Source: an uncultured Pelagibacteraceae bacterium
Lineage (GTDB): Bacteria; Pseudomonadota; Alphaproteobacteria; Pelagibacterales; Pelagibacteraceae
DNA: 33,015 bases
Direction of reading: 5' to 3'
Assembly (NCBI GenBank): GCA_902632275.1
Contig: CACPBW010000009.1
Coordinates: forward strand, 1-33,015
Part shown: positions 17,053 through 25,849 of the stretch, piece after piece
How the letters are laid out: each line of letters opens with the position of its first letter
Numbering within the stretch: position 1 is the stretch's first letter
The notes under the pieces: generated by a model
The model's input: the letters and a program-made list of their open reading frames with translations, nothing else
What the model was told of the DNA's origin: nothing
The model's database searches: none
Translations under genes and position numbers: made by a program

Positions 17053-18187
17053 ATTCTTGTACTATTTTTGGTATATAGCTCTTAAAATTAAAAAAACCTT
17101 TGTTACAATATTGCCAAGAATATTGGTCTATTTTCCTATACAAAAAATTAATATTCTTTAAGTTATTTGTGTTTAAGTAATCAAGATTTTCACCAATAGA
17201 AGGGTATAAGGCCAGTAAATTTTCTTTGATATTTTTTAAATCTTGGATGTTAATAATTTCGCAATTAAAAGATTTACTTTTTAAGATTTGAATTTGATCA
17301 TTTATCAGAGATTTCTTGAATATTAAAACTTTTTCATCTAACTTTATTTGTCTTGTTTCATTTCCATTAAATATAAAAAAAATTTTTTTAAAATTTTGAT
17401 CTTTAAAATCTGTTTGATCAAAAGACAGATTATTTTCAAATATTAATAAATTCTGATTATTTGATAAATTAGCGCTCAGAAAGCTATTATTAACAATTGA
17501 ATAATTTCTATCATCTGTCACCGGGACAGGATTTTCATTAAGTTTTATGTTGCTAAATCTATTGTTAGTAAATTTTTTTATATTCCATTCTGATGCAGCA
17601 TAATTTTTACCTTTAGTTTGAATACCAGCTACCCATCTCCATCCCAGAGTATTTGAAGCACTATCACCGTCAAAAAGATACTTCATAAAAAACCCAGCAC
17701 CTAATTGCCAAGGTAAACCAAGAGTAAAAATCCAAATACTTGCGAACCACATTCTTGCATGATTATGAAGATAATTATGATTTTTTAATTCATTTACCCA
17801 TGAGTTAAAACATTCAATTTTTGTTTTACCTTCAATTGCATTAAGGTAGTCTTTATTATCTTTATATTCAGTTTTAAGTTTATTTAAATCTATCATATAA
17901 TCAATCCAAACATTAGGTCTAAGCTCAAGCCATCCTTTCCAATAAACACGCCATAAAACTTCTTGAATAAATTTTTCTATTTTTGAGAATGAGAATTTGT
18001 TTAAAGATAATCTCATCACTTCTTGTTCAGTTACAATACCGTGTGTAATGTATGGTGATAGACAAGAAATATTTGTCCTTTTGTCTGGACCAAAATCAAA
18101 ATTTCTAAGACTAGAATATTTATCTAGGTTATTATCTATAAACGCTGTTAATTTTTTATTTGCAAACTCTCTACTAGGTTCAAACAT
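17045..18187 (-). CDS. Photolyase with N-terminal FAD-binding domain and C-terminal alpha/beta-like domain (NewPHL-like)
   Basis: ISCLSPYITHGIVT, RVYWKGWLELRP, NHARMWFASIWIFTLGLPWQLGAGFFMKYLFDGDSASNTLGWRWVAGIQTKGKNYAASEWNI; no N-terminal antenna domain; about 165 extra C-terminal residues. Confidence 0.87.
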   Translation of the reverse strand: MFEPSREFANKKLTAFIDNNLDKYSSLRNFDFGPDKRTNISCLSPYITHGIVTEQEVMRLSLNKFSFSKIEKFIQEVLWRVYWKGWLELRPNVWIDYMIDLNKLKTEYKDNKDYLNAIEGKTKIECFNSWVNELKNHNYLHNHARMWFASIWIFTLGLPWQLGAGFFMKYLFDGDSASNTLGWRWVAGIQTKGKNYAASEWNIKKFTNNRFSNIKLNENPVPVTDDRNYSIVNNSFLSANLSNNQNLLIFENNLSFDQTDFKDQNFKKIFFIFNGNETRQIKLDEKVLIFKKSLINDQIQILKSKSFNCEIINIQDLKNIKENLLALYPSIGENLDYLNTNNLKNINFLYRKIDQYSWQYCNKGFFNFKSYIPKIVQEFI

Positions 18188-18212
18188 TATAAATTATATT
18201 ACTTTTGGAAAA

Positions 18213-18452
18213 TTAATTACCTTTTTTTCTTGGATCTTTTAGATTTCGAAGTACCCCAGCAAGCCCAGATAACTTTATACTAATATAAATAATATAAACC
18301 AATGTTAAACCTAGAGCCATTGTTGAAAAAAATACAAATATTGCAGTTAAAAATTTTTCAGTAAACCAATTTTCAACATCTGAATTTGATAAATACAAAA
18401 TATTCCAAAATGCTAAAAATATTAATTCGTAGGTAATAATTACTTTATACAT
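18213..18452 (-). CDS. Small membrane protein (two predicted TM)
   Basis: 79 aa, two hydrophobic segments, co-directional and tightly packed. Confidence 0.65.
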   Translation of the reverse strand: MYKVIITYELIFLAFWNILYLSNSDVENWFTEKFLTAIFVFFSTMALGLTLVYIIYISIKLSGLAGVLRNLKDPRKKGN

Positions 18453-18457
18453 ATTTG

Positions 18458-18682
18458 TTATTGTTTACTTATATTATCTATAAATTTCTTTGCAAGAGGT
18501 CCTACCAGTAAAGAAACTATTATTGCAATTGGTAAGCCAAAAGACCAAGCTTTTAAAAACCTTTTTAAATACCCAGAGTCCATACCAGTATTTATATAAG
18601 TAATAATAAGCGTCATTAGCAAACTCATGCCAAAACCCATTAATAAGATATATGCTAAATTTGAATATTTTTTTGGGATCAT
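18458..18682 (-). CDS. DUF2798-like small membrane protein
   Basis: GMSLLMTLIITYINTGMDSGYLKRFLKAWSFGLPIAIIVSLLVGPLAKKFID. Confidence 0.75.
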   Translation of the reverse strand: MIPKKYSNLAYILLMGFGMSLLMTLIITYINTGMDSGYLKRFLKAWSFGLPIAIIVSLLVGPLAKKFIDNISKQ

Positions 18683-18694
18683 TTTTTTACATTA

Positions 18695-18913
18695 TCACTG
18701 ATGAAAAATTAGGAAATAAAAATAAAAAACCCATAAAAAACACATTGCAAGCGTCACAAATATTATTGTCACACCTGTTGCTGTATCGTTTTGATATTTT
18801 TTGTTAACCTTATCTCTCCATCTTTTTGGATATAGCGGAATTGTAAAAGCGTAAATGACTAGAAAAATATTAAGTGCAGTAGCTATTATACAAATAAAAA
18901 GTAACTGACTCAT
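18695..18913 (-). CDS. Small membrane protein (two predicted TM)
   Basis: 72 aa, two hydrophobic segments, tightly packed. Confidence 0.65.
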   Translation of the reverse strand: MSQLLFICIIATALNIFLVIYAFTIPLYPKRWRDKVNKKYQNDTATGVTIIFVTLAMCFLWVFYFYFLIFHQ

Positions 18914-18919
18914 TTATTA

Positions 18920-19471
18920 TCATATACTTTCTTGTTTAATAATTTCTTTTAATCTCTCAATCATCATAAGAGGAGTTTTCATTGCTGGATATACTTTATG
19001 AGCTTCAATGTAACTATCAATTGCTTTTTGATAATTTTTCATAGCTGTTTGTACAAGTCCTTGACCTGATAAAGCTCCAAAGTGTCTTTTTTCTAACTTT
19101 AAAACCATATCTATATCATTTTGAGACAGCTCGAAATTACCCATCAAATACAGAACTGTTGCCCTTTTATTCCAAGCTTCAGCCCAATTTGGATCCAATT
19201 CAATTGCTTTTGAAAAAACATTATGTGCACTGGTTAATTGATTTTGCGCCATGTATTCCGAGCCTTTTGCCAAAAGATCAGTTAAACTTTCTTCTGATGG
19301 ATGTGTCGTCCATAACTTCCAAATTTTCCCCTCAATTTTTTTTGCAGTCATTGGATTACCTGTTTTTTTTAATTTTTCAAATAGATCATCTAGTTCCACA
19401 GCAATTTCATTTTGAGCAAACGATGCTGATGAAAACAAAAATATAAAAAGTATTATAAATATTTTTTTCAC
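18920..19471 (-). CDS. Secreted TPR-repeat protein
   Basis: Signal peptide; AHNVFSKAIELDPNWAEAWNKRATVLYLMGNFELSQNDID TPR units. Confidence 0.83.
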   Translation of the reverse strand: MKKIFIILFIFLFSSASFAQNEIAVELDDLFEKLKKTGNPMTAKKIEGKIWKLWTTHPSEESLTDLLAKGSEYMAQNQLTSAHNVFSKAIELDPNWAEAWNKRATVLYLMGNFELSQNDIDMVLKLEKRHFGALSGQGLVQTAMKNYQKAIDSYIEAHKVYPAMKTPLMMIERLKEIIKQESI

Positions 19472-19792
19472 TTATTTTGACATAGGAGTAGCACCCGTCT
19501 CCAAACTTATAATTTTACCATCTTTAAATTTGTAAACAGCCATCACAGCCTCAACATTTCCATCGTCAAAAGTTACGATTGCGTGGTGTACCCCAACCTC
19601 ATCATTTTCATAAACTATTCTCGATTTATCTTGCTTTATATCACCGCTCATAGCCCATTTAATAACATCACCTTTTCCTAAAGAATTTCCTGATTTATGC
19701 ATCGTAAATTTAAAATCATCATGCAAAAGTTCATTCATAGTTGTTTCGTCTTTATTTTTAATTGCGTCACTATAATTCTGTAATATTGACAT
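19472..19792 (-). CDS. SnoaL/NTF2-like protein
   Basis: YSDAIKNKDETTMNELLHDDFKFTMH...VYKFKDGKI pattern; starts adjacent to the TPR gene. Confidence 0.72.
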   Translation of the reverse strand: MSILQNYSDAIKNKDETTMNELLHDDFKFTMHKSGNSLGKGDVIKWAMSGDIKQDKSRIVYENDEVGVHHAIVTFDDGNVEAVMAVYKFKDGKIISLETGATPMSK

Positions 19793-19809
19793 TCTATCCC
19801 CTTTATTTA

Positions 19810-20232
19810 TTAATAATTATATATTTTATCTGCTAGTCCATAGCACAAAGCTGCACTTAAGGTCGTAAATATTAACGGTGCTATTATTCCTTCTCTTGAT
19901 CTTTCTGCATTTTTAATCCCAGTTTTATCGATTAGAATTGAATAACAATTCACAACAAAAATACAAACATTTTGCAAGAAAACTAAATTAAAAAAAGAAC
20001 CTGCCCCAACAACCCCATTGTTTCTAATGAACATTACATACAAAGACATAAATACCCAACCGGCCATAAATGCACCCACAAATCTGACCATTGTAAAACC
20101 ACTATCATCAATTTCAAACTTAGTACAAAACTGTCTAGTTTTAAAAATAGTTTGAAATGCGTAGATACCAATTCCTGCAAAGTGAATTATGTAAATGATT
20201 AGATAATAAATGTTATTAAATTTTTCTACCAT
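19810..20232 (-). CDS. Hypothetical polytopic membrane protein
   Basis: About 4 hydrophobic segments, same operon orientation. Confidence 0.65.
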   Translation of the reverse strand: MVEKFNNIYYLIIYIIHFAGIGIYAFQTIFKTRQFCTKFEIDDSGFTMVRFVGAFMAGWVFMSLYVMFIRNNGVVGAGSFFNLVFLQNVCIFVVNCYSILIDKTGIKNAERSREGIIAPLIFTTLSAALCYGLADKIYNY

Positions 20233-20271
20233 ATTAAGTTTTTATAACTATATCATTACTTATTAAGTTAT

Positions 20272-20652
20272 CTAATATAAAGTTTGAACTACTTTTTTAA
20301 CTCTTTCTTTACCATTTGGAATAGTTTTTTCTAAAAAAGCATGACAACTTTCAGTCAACTCTTTATTATATGGTGAGCCATAATGTTTATCTACGGCTTT
20401 ATTAGTTCCTTCATCCCAATCTTTCTCTTTAATACCAATTTCTAAAGCGTACGCTTTCCACACTTTTACCGAGGATATGGATTTTTCTTTCATACTATAC
20501 TCAAATGTTTCTCCTGAGGGTAAAAAGTAATTAGCCATATATATTCCAACACAATTCCAAGCTTTTTCTTTTTCTTCATTGCTTAAACTTCCTGCATTTG
20601 CAATGTTTATAAAGGCAAAGCTAATTAAAATTAAAAATAATTTTTTCATCAT
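20272..20652 (-). CDS. Hypothetical small secreted protein
   Basis: Signal peptide MMKKLFLILISFAFINIANA; 126 aa. Confidence 0.7.
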   Translation of the reverse strand: MMKKLFLILISFAFINIANAGSLSNEEKEKAWNCVGIYMANYFLPSGETFEYSMKEKSISSVKVWKAYALEIGIKEKDWDEGTNKAVDKHYGSPYNKELTESCHAFLEKTIPNGKERVKKVVQTLY

Positions 20653-20659
20653 TATTCCT

Positions 20660-21043
20660 CTATTTTTTCATTGCATTAAACATGCTTAGAGTGTCATCAA
20701 ATGTCATCATGGTAACCATTTTTCCATTGTCACCAATTTCAAAATAATGGCCAAACATAGTATCCATTCCATCAGCTGTTGCTTTAACTCTTACAAATAC
20801 TTTATTTCCTTCAGCTATCATATCCATAGGTGTTACGTGAAAGTTCGACCATATTGAAGGTATTTTACCCATTGCTGCCATCATAGCTTGAGGTCCTTTG
20901 TGAACTCCTGACAAAGGGTGAACACCTTCTTTTCCTGGAAAAGTCCAAGTAGTATTTTCATCAACCATTTCTTTAAAAAAGGTTTCCATATCTCCTTTAT
21001 TAAAAAGATCGTAACCCATTTTTGTTCTTGCTTTTGCGTCCAT
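20660..21043 (-). CDS. SnoaL-like (NTF2 superfamily) protein
   Basis: GYDLFNKGDMETFFKEMVDENTTWTFPGK...GVHKGPQAM...VRVKATADGMDTMFGHYFEI. Confidence 0.83.
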   Translation of the reverse strand: MDAKARTKMGYDLFNKGDMETFFKEMVDENTTWTFPGKEGVHPLSGVHKGPQAMMAAMGKIPSIWSNFHVTPMDMIAEGNKVFVRVKATADGMDTMFGHYFEIGDNGKMVTMMTFDDTLSMFNAMKK

Positions 21044-21087
21044 AATTATCTCCTTTTTAATAAGTTAACTTAACTATAGATTATTAC

Positions 21088-21105
21088 TGTAACGCTTTTG
21101 TTACA
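21088..21105. promoter_or_regulatory. Perfect dyad TGTAAC-gctttt-GTTACA upstream of the SnoaL/photolyase run
   Basis: 6-bp perfect inverted repeat with 6-nt spacer in the 78-bp gap between cysK 3' end and the SnoaL 5' end. Confidence 0.5.
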
Positions 21106-21121
21106 TATCTGGTATGTGGTG

Positions 21122-22123
21122 TTATATCCAACTTGGAAAAGGTAGACCTTTTTCTTGAAGAAATTTTTTATTAAACAGCTTTGAGTTGTATTTATCTGAT
21201 CGATCACAGAGTATTGTTACAATAGTTTTTCCTGGTCCAAGCTTTTTACCCAATCTAATTGCTCCTGCAATATTTACCCCACAACTTGTTCCTAGACTTA
21301 AACCTTCATTTTGAATTAGATCATATAAAATTGGTAACGATTCTTTATCTTCAATTGAAAAAGCTCCGTCAATTTTAGCCTCTGCAAAATTAGCTGTTAC
21401 TCTACTTGATCCAATACCTTCTGTTATTGAATTTCCTTCTCCTTTAAGTTCTCCATTTTCAATATAATTGTATAAAGAAGATCCTGCAGGATCAGATAAA
21501 TAAATTTTTACATCTTTACTTTTTTCTTTTAAATAACTGCTCACACCTGCAATTGTTCCCCCAGTTCCAGAAGCGCAAACAAATGCATCTACCTTTCCAT
21601 CTGTTTGATCCCAAATTTCAGGTCCAGTTGTTTCATAATGGCCTTTTGAATTAGCAATATTATCAAATTGATTTGCCCAAACTACGCCATGATTGTTTGA
21701 ACTTTTTAACTCATCAGCAAGTCTTCCCGCAACTTTTACATAATTCCCATCATCTTTATATGGTTTTGGCGGGACAAGTCTTAAATCTGCACCAATATTT
21801 TTTAGCATATCTTTTTTTTCTTGTGTTTGATTATCGTTCATTACAATTACAGTTTTATAGCCAACTGAATTTCCTATCAAACATAGACCAATACCTGTAT
21901 TTCCAGCAGTGCCTTCAACTATGGTTCCGCCTTTTGATATTAGTTTTTTTTCTTCTGCGTCTTTAATTAAAGCTAAAGCTGCTCTATCTTTTACTGATCC
22001 ACCTGGATTTAAATATTCAGCTTTTCCATAAATATTACAGCCAGTAATTTCTGAGGCTGCTTTTAGTTTTACTAATGGAGTGTTTCCAATACCGGAGATA
22101 AAGTTATCCTGAGTGTTCTTCAT
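21122..22123 (-). CDS. cysK: Cysteine synthase
   Basis: [15 protein letters not shown] (PLP Lys), [33 protein letters not shown]. Confidence 0.93.
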   Translation of the reverse strand: MKNTQDNFISGIGNTPLVKLKAASEITGCNIYGKAEYLNPGGSVKDRAALALIKDAEEKKLISKGGTIVEGTAGNTGIGLCLIGNSVGYKTVIVMNDNQTQEKKDMLKNIGADLRLVPPKPYKDDGNYVKVAGRLADELKSSNNHGVVWANQFDNIANSKGHYETTGPEIWDQTDGKVDAFVCASGTGGTIAGVSSYLKEKSKDVKIYLSDPAGSSLYNYIENGELKGEGNSITEGIGSSRVTANFAEAKIDGAFSIEDKESLPILYDLIQNEGLSLGTSCGVNIAGAIRLGKKLGPGKTIVTILCDRSDKYNSKLFNKKFLQEKGLPFPSWI

Positions 22124-22688
22124 TTTTTTCTTCGTTATTTATACCATAAGGTTTAAATTCTTCCGTTGCAGTTCCAACATTTTTAGCTGGTATACCTACC
22201 ATAACACCATTTTCAGGAACATCTTTTGTCACTACGGCATTAGCTCCAATTTTTGCGTTCTTTCCAACGGTTATTGGTCCTAAAACTTGTGCACCTGATC
22301 CGACTACAACATTATCTTGTAACGTAGGGTGTCTTTTAATTTCTCTTTGATTATCGGAATTTATACTTGGTGAGATACCACCAAGTGTTGCCATATGATA
22401 AATTGTAACATTGTCTCCTATATCTGATGTTTCACCTATTACAACTCCCATACCATGATCAATAAATAAATTTTTTCCAATTTTTGCTTTTGGATGAATT
22501 TCAATACCAGTCATAAATCTTGAAAACTGTGAAATTATTCTTGCAACTAAATCAAATTTTGCAATTGCAAAAAAATTTGCAATCCTATGCATAAATACAG
22601 CTTTCACTCCTGGATATGTTAAAATCACAGACAGCTTTGATTTTGCTGCAGGATCTCTTTTTATAATTGATTCTAAAAATTCATTCAT
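22104..22688 (-). CDS. cysE: Serine O-acetyltransferase
   Basis: [44 protein letters not shown] hexapeptide repeat; overlaps cysK. Confidence 0.9.
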   Translation of the reverse strand: MNEFLESIIKRDPAAKSKLSVILTYPGVKAVFMHRIANFFAIAKFDLVARIISQFSRFMTGIEIHPKAKIGKNLFIDHGMGVVIGETSDIGDNVTIYHMATLGGISPSINSDNQREIKRHPTLQDNVVVGSGAQVLGPITVGKNAKIGANAVVTKDVPENGVMVGIPAKNVGTATEEFKPYGINNEEKNEEHSG

Positions 22689-22724
22689 AATTTTTTAATT
22701 TTTTAGGATTAACTAAAAACTACT

Positions 22725-22838
22725 TTAACAACAGCAACAAGTGTTTTCTGGTTTGCACAAACACTCTTTGCCGTTTTCACAAGCACAAGTGTCATTAGTG
22801 CAATTGGTACAAATGCATTTTGGATTTTTGCATGCCAT
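22725..22838 (-). CDS. Metallothionein-like Cys-rich micro-protein (MACKNPKCICTNCTNDTCACENGKECLCKPENTCCCC)
   Basis: Complete 37-aa ORF, 12 Cys including three CxC pairs and a terminal CCCC; not in the ORF track. Confidence 0.8.
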   Translation of the reverse strand: MACKNPKCICTNCTNDTCACENGKECLCKPENTCCCC

Positions 22839-22891
22839 AACAAAGATATAAATATTAATTGGCTAATTACAATACTTTTATTTACCGCAAA

Positions 22892-23584
22892 TTATAACTG
22901 TTCTAAAGTAAGCCCTTTAACATTAGCTGGGACTGCAACATCCATCATCTTAGGATTTGCTAGTTTTAGATTCTCCATTATCTCAGCATACTCTTCTTTT
23001 GAACTCACTTGTAATCTTGGGTTATTATTTCTCTCTGTTTCAATCGTTGAATACTTTTTACCGTTATAATCATGCGCTGGATAAACTAGAGTTTTTTCAG
23101 GAAGTTTTAATAATTTATTAAACAGTGAGTCGTAAGCATCAAATGAACTGCCATTTTGAAAATCTGTTCTTCCAGTGCCATTTATTAACAAAGTATCTCC
23201 AGTAAAAACTCTATCCTTCATAAAATAACTGTAGGAACAATCCGTATGACCTGGGGTATACATAGCTTTTAATTCTATGTTCTCAATATTAATTTTTTCA
23301 TTATCTTTAACTTTAATATCTATAACTTCTGATTTAGAATTTTCTCCCATTATTCGTGTACAGCTAGTTCTCTTATTTAACTCGTTTAGAGCAGTAATAT
23401 GATCAGCGTGAATATGTGTATCTATCACTTTAACTAATTTTAATTTTAACTTTTCTAAAATTTTTAAATATTCATTAGTGTGTTCAATAACTGGATCAAT
23501 AATTAATGCCTCTCGTCCCTCACCACTTGATATAATGTAAGTATAAGTTGAAGATTTAGTATCAAATAACTGCTCAAAGATCAT
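22892..23584 (-). CDS. ETHE1-like persulfide dioxygenase / metallo-beta-lactamase fold protein
   Basis: DTHIHADHITA, YTPGHTDCSYSY, GRTDFQNG, VYPAHDYNG. Confidence 0.87.
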   Translation of the reverse strand: MIFEQLFDTKSSTYTYIISSGEGREALIIDPVIEHTNEYLKILEKLKLKLVKVIDTHIHADHITALNELNKRTSCTRIMGENSKSEVIDIKVKDNEKINIENIELKAMYTPGHTDCSYSYFMKDRVFTGDTLLINGTGRTDFQNGSSFDAYDSLFNKLLKLPEKTLVYPAHDYNGKKYSTIETERNNNPRLQVSSKEEYAEIMENLKLANPKMMDVAVPANVKGLTLEQL

Positions 23585-23606
23585 GATTTCTTAATATTAT
23601 AAAAAA

Positions 23607-23635
23607 TTGCAAGGCAAATCAATCTTGCATATAAT
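23607..23635 (+). promoter_or_regulatory. Sigma70-type promoter TTGCAA-N17-TATAAT upstream of peroxiredoxin, with overlapping TGCAAG-N10-CTTGCA dyad
   Basis: Read directly; spacing 17 nt; dyad 23608-23629. Confidence 0.65.
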
Positions 23636-23667
23636 TTAATTATAAAAACTAATCGAGGGTAATTATT

Positions 23668-24330
23668 ATGACACTTAAAATAAATAGTTTAGCTCCAGAC
23701 TTTAAGGCAAAAACAACCATTGGAGATATTTCATTTCACGACTGGCTAGGGGACAGTTGGGGGGTTTTATTTTCCCATCCAAAAGATTTCACTCCAGTAT
23801 GCACAACAGAATTAGGGTCACTTGCAAGATTAAAACCTGAATTTGATAAACGAAACGTAAAAGTGATTGGTCTAAGCGTAGACCCAGTTTCAGATCATGT
23901 GAAATGGTTAGAGGATATAAAAGATGTAACAGGAAATAAACCAGACTATCCAATAATAGCTGATGAAGATCTTAAAATTGCAAAACTTTACAATATGCTA
24001 GAAGGGGATGCTGGTACAACATCAATGGGAAGAACAGCAGTCGATAATCAAACTGTTAGAACAGTTTTTATTATAAGACCAGACAAAAGAATCGGTTTGT
24101 TTCTTACTTATCCTATGGCAACTGGAAGAAACTTTTTAGAATTATTAAGGTCTATAGACTCTATGCAATTAACAGCAAAACATAAAGTTGCAACACCAGC
24201 AGATTGGAAAAAAGGTGAAGAAGTAATTATTGTGCCAGCTGTTAAAGATGAGGAAGCAAAAAAATTATATCCAAATGGTTGGAAGGCAATTAAACCTTAT
24301 TTAAGAAAGGTCCCAGATCCATCAAAATAA
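23668..24330 (+). CDS. 1-Cys peroxiredoxin (Prx6-like)
   Basis: SHPKDFTPVCTTELG active site; GLSVDPVSDHVKWLEDI; long C-terminal domain. Confidence 0.93.
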   Translation: MTLKINSLAPDFKAKTTIGDISFHDWLGDSWGVLFSHPKDFTPVCTTELGSLARLKPEFDKRNVKVIGLSVDPVSDHVKWLEDIKDVTGNKPDYPIIADEDLKIAKLYNMLEGDAGTTSMGRTAVDNQTVRTVFIIRPDKRIGLFLTYPMATGRNFLELLRSIDSMQLTAKHKVATPADWKKGEEVIIVPAVKDEEAKKLYPNGWKAIKPYLRKVPDPSK

Positions 24331-24339
24331 TTTTAAAAT

Positions 24340-24379
24340 TTAAAACCAACATTCTTTGAAATAAGTTTGTTGGTTTTAA
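24340..24379. terminator. Bidirectional terminator hairpin
   Basis: 11-bp perfect stem TTAAAACCAAC / GTTGGTTTTAA between convergent genes; overlaps the minus-strand stop codon. Confidence 0.75.
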
Positions 24380-25074
24380 TTTATTATTTCAAAAATATCT
24401 TTCTCATCTACTATACGCATGAATTCATTATGATGAGTATAATAGTCTTTAAAAGTTAAATTTTTAAAATTCTTTATTTCGTGAGTTAGAATATTTTTAT
24501 TCTTTCTTTTAAGAATAAGACCTAATCCTTGATCAGCTTTGATTGTATAGGTATCAATATCTTCTCTCGCTCTAGATTTTACAATTGATTTCCAAACGTC
24601 ACCATTCCAACTTGAGTGTGTTTGTGGGATAGTTTGGTGCCAAATTTTTGAAGGTAAGCAATCGTGAATTAAAATAACACCATTTTCATTTAATACTTTT
24701 AGAGAGTTATCTATATCCTTTAATACTTGCTCGTATACATGTAGGCCATCAATAAATATAAGATCAAAAGTACTTATGTTTTCTGCAAAAAATTGATCAC
24801 TAGTCATTCTGTGCGTACCACCTGATTGTGGATCTACTCCTACTTTTTCATTAATAATAATCTTAGAAAAGTTAACATCACTTTGACAACCAACTTCTAA
24901 ATATGACTTAAATTCTTTCTTTTTTATAATTTGGTTTATTAAATCAAACCTATTTGACGTTTTATGCCAATCATAATTTAGTTTCTTTGAAAATCTTTCT
25001 TTAGTCAGGAAATATAAAAATCTTCTTAAATATAAGGTTAACTTACTTGGTAAATCGTCATTTCTAATTATCAT
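24376..25074 (-). CDS. Class I SAM-dependent methyltransferase
   Basis: YLEVGCQSDVNFS, DLIFIDGLHVYEQVLKDIDNSLKVLNENGVILIHDC. Confidence 0.8.
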   Translation of the reverse strand: MIIRNDDLPSKLTLYLRRFLYFLTKERFSKKLNYDWHKTSNRFDLINQIIKKKEFKSYLEVGCQSDVNFSKIIINEKVGVDPQSGGTHRMTSDQFFAENISTFDLIFIDGLHVYEQVLKDIDNSLKVLNENGVILIHDCLPSKIWHQTIPQTHSSWNGDVWKSIVKSRAREDIDTYTIKADQGLGLILKRKNKNILTHEIKNFKNLTFKDYYTHHNEFMRIVDEKDIFEIIN

Positions 25075-25772
25075 TTTGAGTATTTTTTCATAGAAATTTG
25101 AGCTAGTAACAAGTTTGGATCGATAAATATTTTAGACTCTTTTACTTTCTTAAATGATTTATAAGCAAATATTGCAATTGGTATTTCAGTGCATCCTAAT
25201 ATTATTTTTTTACACTTCATTTTAAGAAGATAATTTACCGCTGGCCTCAATACTCTTTCTGCATCTTTTACTTTACCCATCTTCACAAGGTTAATAGCTT
25301 TATTTACACTTTTTTTTTGAATAAATTTGTTTGGACTTATCAAACTAAAATTTTTATCAAAGTATTTATTATAAACTTTTGTTTCAAGTGTTGCCTCAGT
25401 ACAAAGAATTCCAATTTTAGAATTGTTTTTACAAGTCTTTTTTGCGTATAAAAAAACTTCTTTAGGCATACTTAATATCGGAATTTTAATGTGTTTTTGA
25501 ATATCTTTGTGCCAATAGTGAGCCGTATTACAAGGTATAACAATAAATTTACATTTATTTTTTTGCAGAAGTCTGCAGCCTGCAATTAAGCTTTTAAGAA
25601 CATTTTTATATTTTTTTAAATTTTTTATTCTGTTCGGAATTTTTGATTTATTATAAAGCATGAACATAGGATATTTTTGATCAATTTTTCCTCTATTGAT
25701 CACTGCCAGCTTGTTACAAAAGTCTAAACCTGCTCTGGTACCCATTCCACCTAGAATTCCAATCATAAGCAA
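25071..25772 (-). CDS. Aspartate/glutamate racemase family protein
   Basis: GILGGMGTRAG, IVIPCNTAHYW, IILGCTEIPIAI (two catalytic Cys). Confidence 0.87.
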   Translation of the reverse strand: MLMIGILGGMGTRAGLDFCNKLAVINRGKIDQKYPMFMLYNKSKIPNRIKNLKKYKNVLKSLIAGCRLLQKNKCKFIVIPCNTAHYWHKDIQKHIKIPILSMPKEVFLYAKKTCKNNSKIGILCTEATLETKVYNKYFDKNFSLISPNKFIQKKSVNKAINLVKMGKVKDAERVLRPAVNYLLKMKCKKIILGCTEIPIAIFAYKSFKKVKESKIFIDPNLLLAQISMKKYSK

Positions 25773-25849
25773 TGTTGATATTATTTTTAAAAATATTGCA
25801 AGATATTTATCTCAATTAAGATAAAAGGTACCAAATAGAATTATTATTT

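Noticed and set aside
17997-18242. Plus-strand ORF antisense to the NewPHL-like start
   Set aside because: Overlaps a motif-supported gene; no domain
19159-19446. Plus-strand ORF antisense to the TPR gene
   Set aside because: Embedded in a TPR gene with signal peptide
21673-21966. Plus-strand ORF antisense to cysK
   Set aside because: cysK PLP motif confirms the other strand
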